Below, one piece after another: positions 6,646 to 9,242 of a DNA stretch of 9,242 bases (within the stretch, counting starts at the first letter, position 1; the number at the start of each line of letters is the position of its first letter). Made by a program: the position numbers and the translations under genes. The DNA comes from Selenomonas sp. (GTDB lineage: Bacteria; Bacillota; Negativicutes; Selenomonadales; Selenomonadaceae). Under the pieces are notes generated by a model, which was not told the origin of the DNA, did no database searches, and worked only from the letters and a program-made list of their open reading frames with translations. The stretch covers positions 1-9,242 of the forward strand of contig DOYB01000099.1 in NCBI GenBank assembly GCA_003518745.1, in the 5' to 3' direction.

Positions 6646-7703
6646 GTATCTGCCATTGCCCGTATCAATCCGCAGGCCTTGTAATTGCGCAGCGGATATT
6701 CCAGCAATTCGACTCCTTTCTCCTCTGCCAGCTGATAGAGATGTCCCAAATGCTCCTCATCATGCAGGCTGTGTACCAGAAGCTTCCAGGGCACCCTTCT
6801 GAGCAGTACTCTTGTTGCCTCTCCGATACTGGGCTTCACCAGATTGATATCTCGAATCCCGAAAGCCTTGCAGATTTCCTTCACCTCTTCTATGCCCTTT
6901 TGCGTAGCTTCATCCTCTTCCATAGGTATATCTTTGGAGAAGGAAAAATGGGATTCTATGGTGTTTATGAATTCGTAGGTCAGGTCTTCCTTTTCCAGTT
7001 CCCTATAGAATACAGCCCCATGAAAATCCTCGGGCCCTATGATGTCACTTCGCAAAAAAGTCCGGCTCAGCAGGCCGGAAACCGTAGAATTCAGGCAGGA
7101 ACTGGGAATCAGGAAGTCCTTTCTGGTGCCCCATTTTTCCGCGATACACGCAGGGTCGGAGAGTACGGCAAGACCGGGACTCACTTCGGGATAGTCCAAC
7201 ATAGCCTCGTTAAGCTGATGGCTTATGGCGCCCTTTCCTGTCCAGCCGTCAACAAACTGAAGGGAGTCGGCAGGGTGCCTTGAAAGTATGTGATTCATGG
7301 CATTCCTGTCTATGCCAACTCCACGGATTATTGAGATTGTGTAATGGGGAATCTCAGCGTGGTATTTTCTTTGCAGATAGTTTTTTATGAGAATGCCTAT
7401 TGGTGTGCCTGCTCTGGCAAGAGAAATCAGCACAGTACAGGAGCCCTTTTCCTGCCATATCTTCTCAGCGACAGAGGCAGTTGCCCGGGCAGTAATGTCA
7501 CTGTAACGCTTCAATGCATCCTCATAGGTTTTCAAATAGGCAGGGGAGGGACGGTATTCTATGGGAAGCATTTCCGAATAATGCACCCCGCTTTGAATTC
7601 TCCGCTCCCTTTCCTCTGTTCCAAGGGGAGTTACAAGCCCCGTAATGTCCTTGAGGAGGATTGTTACATCCTCCTCCTTGTATGAACTGAATTTTTCCTT
7701 CAT
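6642..7703 (-). CDS. Ter-cluster-type phosphoribosyltransferase with C-terminal PELOTA domain (StiP-family protein)
   Basis: A 353-aa cytosolic protein that I match from memory to the family labelled 'cysteine protease StiP', which sequence analysis places with phosphoribosyltransferases. I start it at ATG 7703, not 7712: 7703 gives an ATGA overlap with the purD stop and puts GGAAAG 9 nt upstream, against zero spacing for 7712. The N-terminus FSSYKEEDVTILLK and SGVHYSEMLP are family signatures. SLARAGTPIG (94-103), HYTISIIRGVGID (120-132) and FVDGWTGKGA (150-159), a PRPP-loop-like motif, mark the PRTase domain, which continues to LIPSSCLNSTVSGL and GPEDFHGAVFY. About residues 285-350 (VKPSIGEATRVLLRRVPWKL, then LEYPLRNYKACGLIR) resemble the PELOTA RNA-binding domain fused to such PRTases. 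It is predicted to join a base-like molecule to PRPP-derived ribose phosphate; substrate and RNA partner are unknown. A true protease activity is doubtful: I see no convincing catalytic Cys-His arrangement. Confidence 0.78.
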   Translation of the reverse strand: MKEKFSSYKEEDVTILLKDITGLVTPLGTEERERRIQSGVHYSEMLPIEYRPSPAYLKTYEDALKRYSDITARATASVAEKIWQEKGSCTVLISLARAGTPIGILIKNYLQRKYHAEIPHYTISIIRGVGIDRNAMNHILSRHPADSLQFVDGWTGKGAISHQLNEAMLDYPEVSPGLAVLSDPACIAEKWGTRKDFLIPSSCLNSTVSGLLSRTFLRSDIIGPEDFHGAVFYRELEKEDLTYEFINTIESHFSFSKDIPMEEDEATQKGIEEVKEICKAFGIRDINLVKPSIGEATRVLLRRVPWKLLVHSLHDEEHLGHLYQLAEEKGVELLEYPLRNYKACGLIRAMADT

Positions 7704-8980
7704 TTGCCGCATCTTTCCAGTGCTCTGTGGGCAATGTCCTTGCGATAGTGGACATCCTTGAACTTAACCTCACCCACACCCTTATACGCCTTTTCCACAG
7801 CCTCTTTGACACTGGCGGCCTTTGCCACGATGCCAAGAACCCTGCCGCCTGCTGTGACTATCTTGCCGTCCTTTTCGGCTGTTCCCGCATGGAAGGCGAT
7901 CGTATCAAGAGCCTTTGCCTTTCCAAGCCCCGTTATCTCATGTCCCTTTTCATAGGATTTGGGATATCCTCCCGCGGCCAGCACTACGCATACCGCGCTG
8001 CCATCGCTCCAATGGATATCCTGTTCCCCGAGCCTTCCATCGGCGCAGGCGCACATGATTTCCACCAGATCGCTCTCCAGCAGTGGAAGCACCACCTGTG
8101 TTTCGGGGTCCCCGAAACGAGCGTTGAACTCAACTACCTTGGGACCATCCTTGGTAATCATCAATCCAGCATAAAGGCAGCCCTGATATGGATGGCCTTC
8201 CTTTTCCATTGCCGCGATAATGGGCTTGAGGATTTTCTCCTCTGTCTGATGGAGCATAGGCTCTGTCATTACAGGCGCGGGGGCATAGGTTCCCATACCT
8301 CCCGTATTGGGACCTTCATCACCGTCGTAGGCCCGCTTGTGATCCTGAGATGAAATCATGGGGCAGATGGTTTTGCCATCAGTAAAGGCAAGTAGAGAAG
8401 CCTCCTCGCCCTCCATGAATTCCTCGATAACCACGCGGCTTCCGGCATTTCCAAAGGCGCTTTCTTCCATAATCTCATGTATGGCGGAAAGGGCTTCCTC
8501 AGTAGTCATAGCCACGATAACGCCTTTACCAGCGGCAAGTCCGTCGGCCTTCACCACAATGGGGGCACCTTCTTTTTCTATATAGGCTTTGGCCTCTGCT
8601 GCGTCAGTGAAAATCTCATACTTGGCTGTAGGGATTCCGTATTTTTTCATGATACTTTTAGAAAATGCCTTAGAACCCTCAAGCATCGCGGCTTCCTTGG
8701 TGGGACCGAAGACTCTGATGCCCGCTTTCTTCAGCTCGTCTGCCAAGCCGTTGGTAAGGGGTGCTTCAGGACCTATCACCACAAGGTCGATGTCATGCTC
8801 CTTTGCAAAGGCAACTATGGCGCTGTTATCCTCAATAGAAATGTCCTTCACACATTCAGCCAGCTCGCCGATACCGGGGTTCCCCGGGATGGCGTAGATT
8901 TTCTCGGCTTTTGGGCTTTGGGCCAGCTTCCACGTCAAGGCATGTTCACGACCACCGCTGCCGATTACCAATATATTCAT
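7700..8980 (-). CDS. purD: Phosphoribosylamine-glycine ligase (GAR synthetase) PurD
   Basis: PurD carries out the second step of de novo purine synthesis, joining glycine to 5-phosphoribosylamine with ATP to give GAR. The 426 residues are full length. The N-domain begins MNILVIGSGGREHAL, and VVIGPEAPLTNGL (67-79) follows. The ATP-grasp domain has VVKADGLAAGKGV (142-154), IEEFMEGEEAS (185-195), DHKRAYDGDEGPNTGGMG (213-230) and the metal/ATP site EFNARFGDPETQ (284-295); the C-domain follows with AAGGYP and TAGGRVLGI. Start ATG 8980 has GGAGG 5 nt upstream. The frame stays open to 9151, but that would begin at the predicted transcription start and add 57 residues unlike PurD, so I reject it. Other pur genes are not seen in the window. 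It is the first gene of a coupled unit with the PRTase/PELOTA and HAD genes. Confidence 0.97.
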   Translation of the reverse strand: MNILVIGSGGREHALTWKLAQSPKAEKIYAIPGNPGIGELAECVKDISIEDNSAIVAFAKEHDIDLVVIGPEAPLTNGLADELKKAGIRVFGPTKEAAMLEGSKAFSKSIMKKYGIPTAKYEIFTDAAEAKAYIEKEGAPIVVKADGLAAGKGVIVAMTTEEALSAIHEIMEESAFGNAGSRVVIEEFMEGEEASLLAFTDGKTICPMISSQDHKRAYDGDEGPNTGGMGTYAPAPVMTEPMLHQTEEKILKPIIAAMEKEGHPYQGCLYAGLMITKDGPKVVEFNARFGDPETQVVLPLLESDLVEIMCACADGRLGEQDIHWSDGSAVCVVLAAGGYPKSYEKGHEITGLGKAKALDTIAFHAGTAEKDGKIVTAGGRVLGIVAKAASVKEAVEKAYKGVGEVKFKDVHYRKDIAHRALERCGK

Positions 8981-9154
8981 AAGAACCTCCAATTGTCGCA
9001 TAAAACCGATACAATCACATATTTTACCGTTTAATGGCTTACAAATTTCATCAGGGGGGCTGCAACCATTGCGAGTACCCTGAAGCCTTGTGACGACTGG
9101 GTTTAGAGCATTATGGTACGAATTTAACCTTGCTTGCCTCATTAAATTCACACG
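8981..9154 (-). promoter_or_regulatory. Long, structured 5' leader of purD, possible cis-regulatory RNA
   Basis: From the predicted start near 9154 the mRNA runs about 170 nt before the purD ATG. At its very 5' end GUGUGAAUUUAA (9142-9153) pairs with UUAAAUUCGUAC (9116-9127): 12 bp including two G-U pairs, closing a 14-nt purine-rich loop (9128-9141). Further down GGCUUCAGGG (9078-9087) can pair with CCCUG (9052-9056) and then AAGCC (9036-9040), with an 11-nt bulge. Inside lies the hairpin GCAA-UGG-UUGC (9062-9072). UAAAAU (9022-9027) and GUUUUA (near 9001-9006) could form a weaker stem close to the ribosome binding site. I find no U-tract terminator, so any control would more likely act on translation. 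It matches none of the purine, PreQ1, TPP, SAM, lysine, FMN, cobalamin, THF or ZTP riboswitch consensus patterns I can recall. Confidence 0.45.
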
Positions 9155-9160
9155 CCTATT

Positions 9161-9190
9161 ATTTTACCATAAAATGTAAAAATAAGACAA
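9161..9190 (-). promoter_or_regulatory. Predicted promoter of the purD operon (extended -10)
   Basis: The minus strand reads TTGTCT (9185-9190), 18 nt, TAAAAT (9161-9166), with TGG just before the -10 giving the TGn extension. Matches are four of six and five of six. The start would be near 9154, immediately before the 12-bp stem. Upstream, two ATTGACA copies 16 bp apart (TTGACA at 9226-9231 and 9210-9215) have no acceptable -10 partner; they could be a direct-repeat protein site or chance. Confidence 0.55.
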
Positions 9191-9242
9191 GAAAAGATGG
9201 TTATGTATGTGTCAATAAGATGCAATGTCAATGATTTCTATT

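Noticed and set aside
6741..7283. Plus-strand 180-codon frame opposite the PRTase/PELOTA gene
   Set aside because: Antisense to a gene with clear family motifs; no ribosome binding site or domain visible.
6642..7703. Cysteine protease, as the StiP label suggests
   Set aside because: The conserved motifs are PRTase-like (VDGWTGKG), and I see no credible Cys-His catalytic pair.
7727..9034. Plus-strand open frames of 185 and 208 codons opposite purD
   Set aside because: They lie antisense to a full-length, well-conserved gene, have no recognisable motifs, and owe their length to the codon bias of the real gene.
8981..9151. In-frame 57-codon N-terminal extension of PurD from ATG 9151
   Set aside because: The PurD family starts at MNILVIGSGG, which has GGAGG 5 nt upstream. 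The extension has no family similarity and would begin almost at the predicted transcription start; the absence of stops over 57 codons is not significant.
8981..9154. ZTP (pfl) or purine riboswitch in the purD leader
   Set aside because: The ZTP core and the purine-riboswitch loop-loop sequences as I remember them are not present on this strand. Some resemblance of the CCAGUCGUCAC stretch is on the wrong strand.
9210..9231. Second purD promoter using the two perfect TTGACA copies
   Set aside because: No acceptable -10 lies 16-18 nt downstream of either copy.

Overview
The window (about 47% GC by eye) looks like chromosomal DNA from an anaerobic, fermentative Firmicute. The stand-alone [FeFe] hydrogenase, the AGGAGG-type ribosome binding sites and the conserved yycJ-htrA-rlmH block support this. 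A member of the Negativicutes (Selenomonas-like, diderm) fits, because the block's HtrA looks like a lipoprotein and a secreted SYLF protein lies next to it. That placement is inference, not proof.

Layout. Positions 1-807 (minus) hold thiD, thiamin pyrimidine kinase, cut by the window edge just before its stop. It is transcribed divergently from a group B-type [FeFe] hydrogenase (1001-2500, plus), and each gene has a recognisable promoter in the shared spacer. The hydrogenase converges on a secreted SYLF-domain protein (2602-3213, minus), and a two-tier hairpin that can work as a terminator in both directions separates them. The rest of the window is on the minus strand and is read from right to left. 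purD (7700-8980) comes first, behind a roughly 170-nt leader that can fold extensively. It is followed by a PRTase/PELOTA protein (6642-7703) and a HAD phosphatase (5884-6645), each joined to the gene before it by a 4-nt ATGA overlap. After a 106-bp spacer with a perfect 23-bp palindrome come yycJ (5019-5777), htrA (3867-4991) and rlmH (3388-3867), ending in a strong intrinsic terminator.

How the genes work together. yycJ-htrA-rlmH is a long-conserved Firmicute neighbourhood (envelope-linked metallo-beta-lactamase nuclease, envelope protease, 23S rRNA methyltransferase), but here the two-component genes walRK and walHI that often precede it are absent. The purD-PRTase/PELOTA-HAD unit is the least ordinary part. 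The last two proteins belong to families known from the biosynthetic arm of tellurite-resistance (Ter) clusters, which is proposed to make a nucleoside-like metabolite. Here they are translationally coupled to a core purine gene and no ter gene is visible. This unit and the structured purD leader are the best candidates for something undescribed. No mobile element, CRISPR array, rRNA or tRNA gene was seen.
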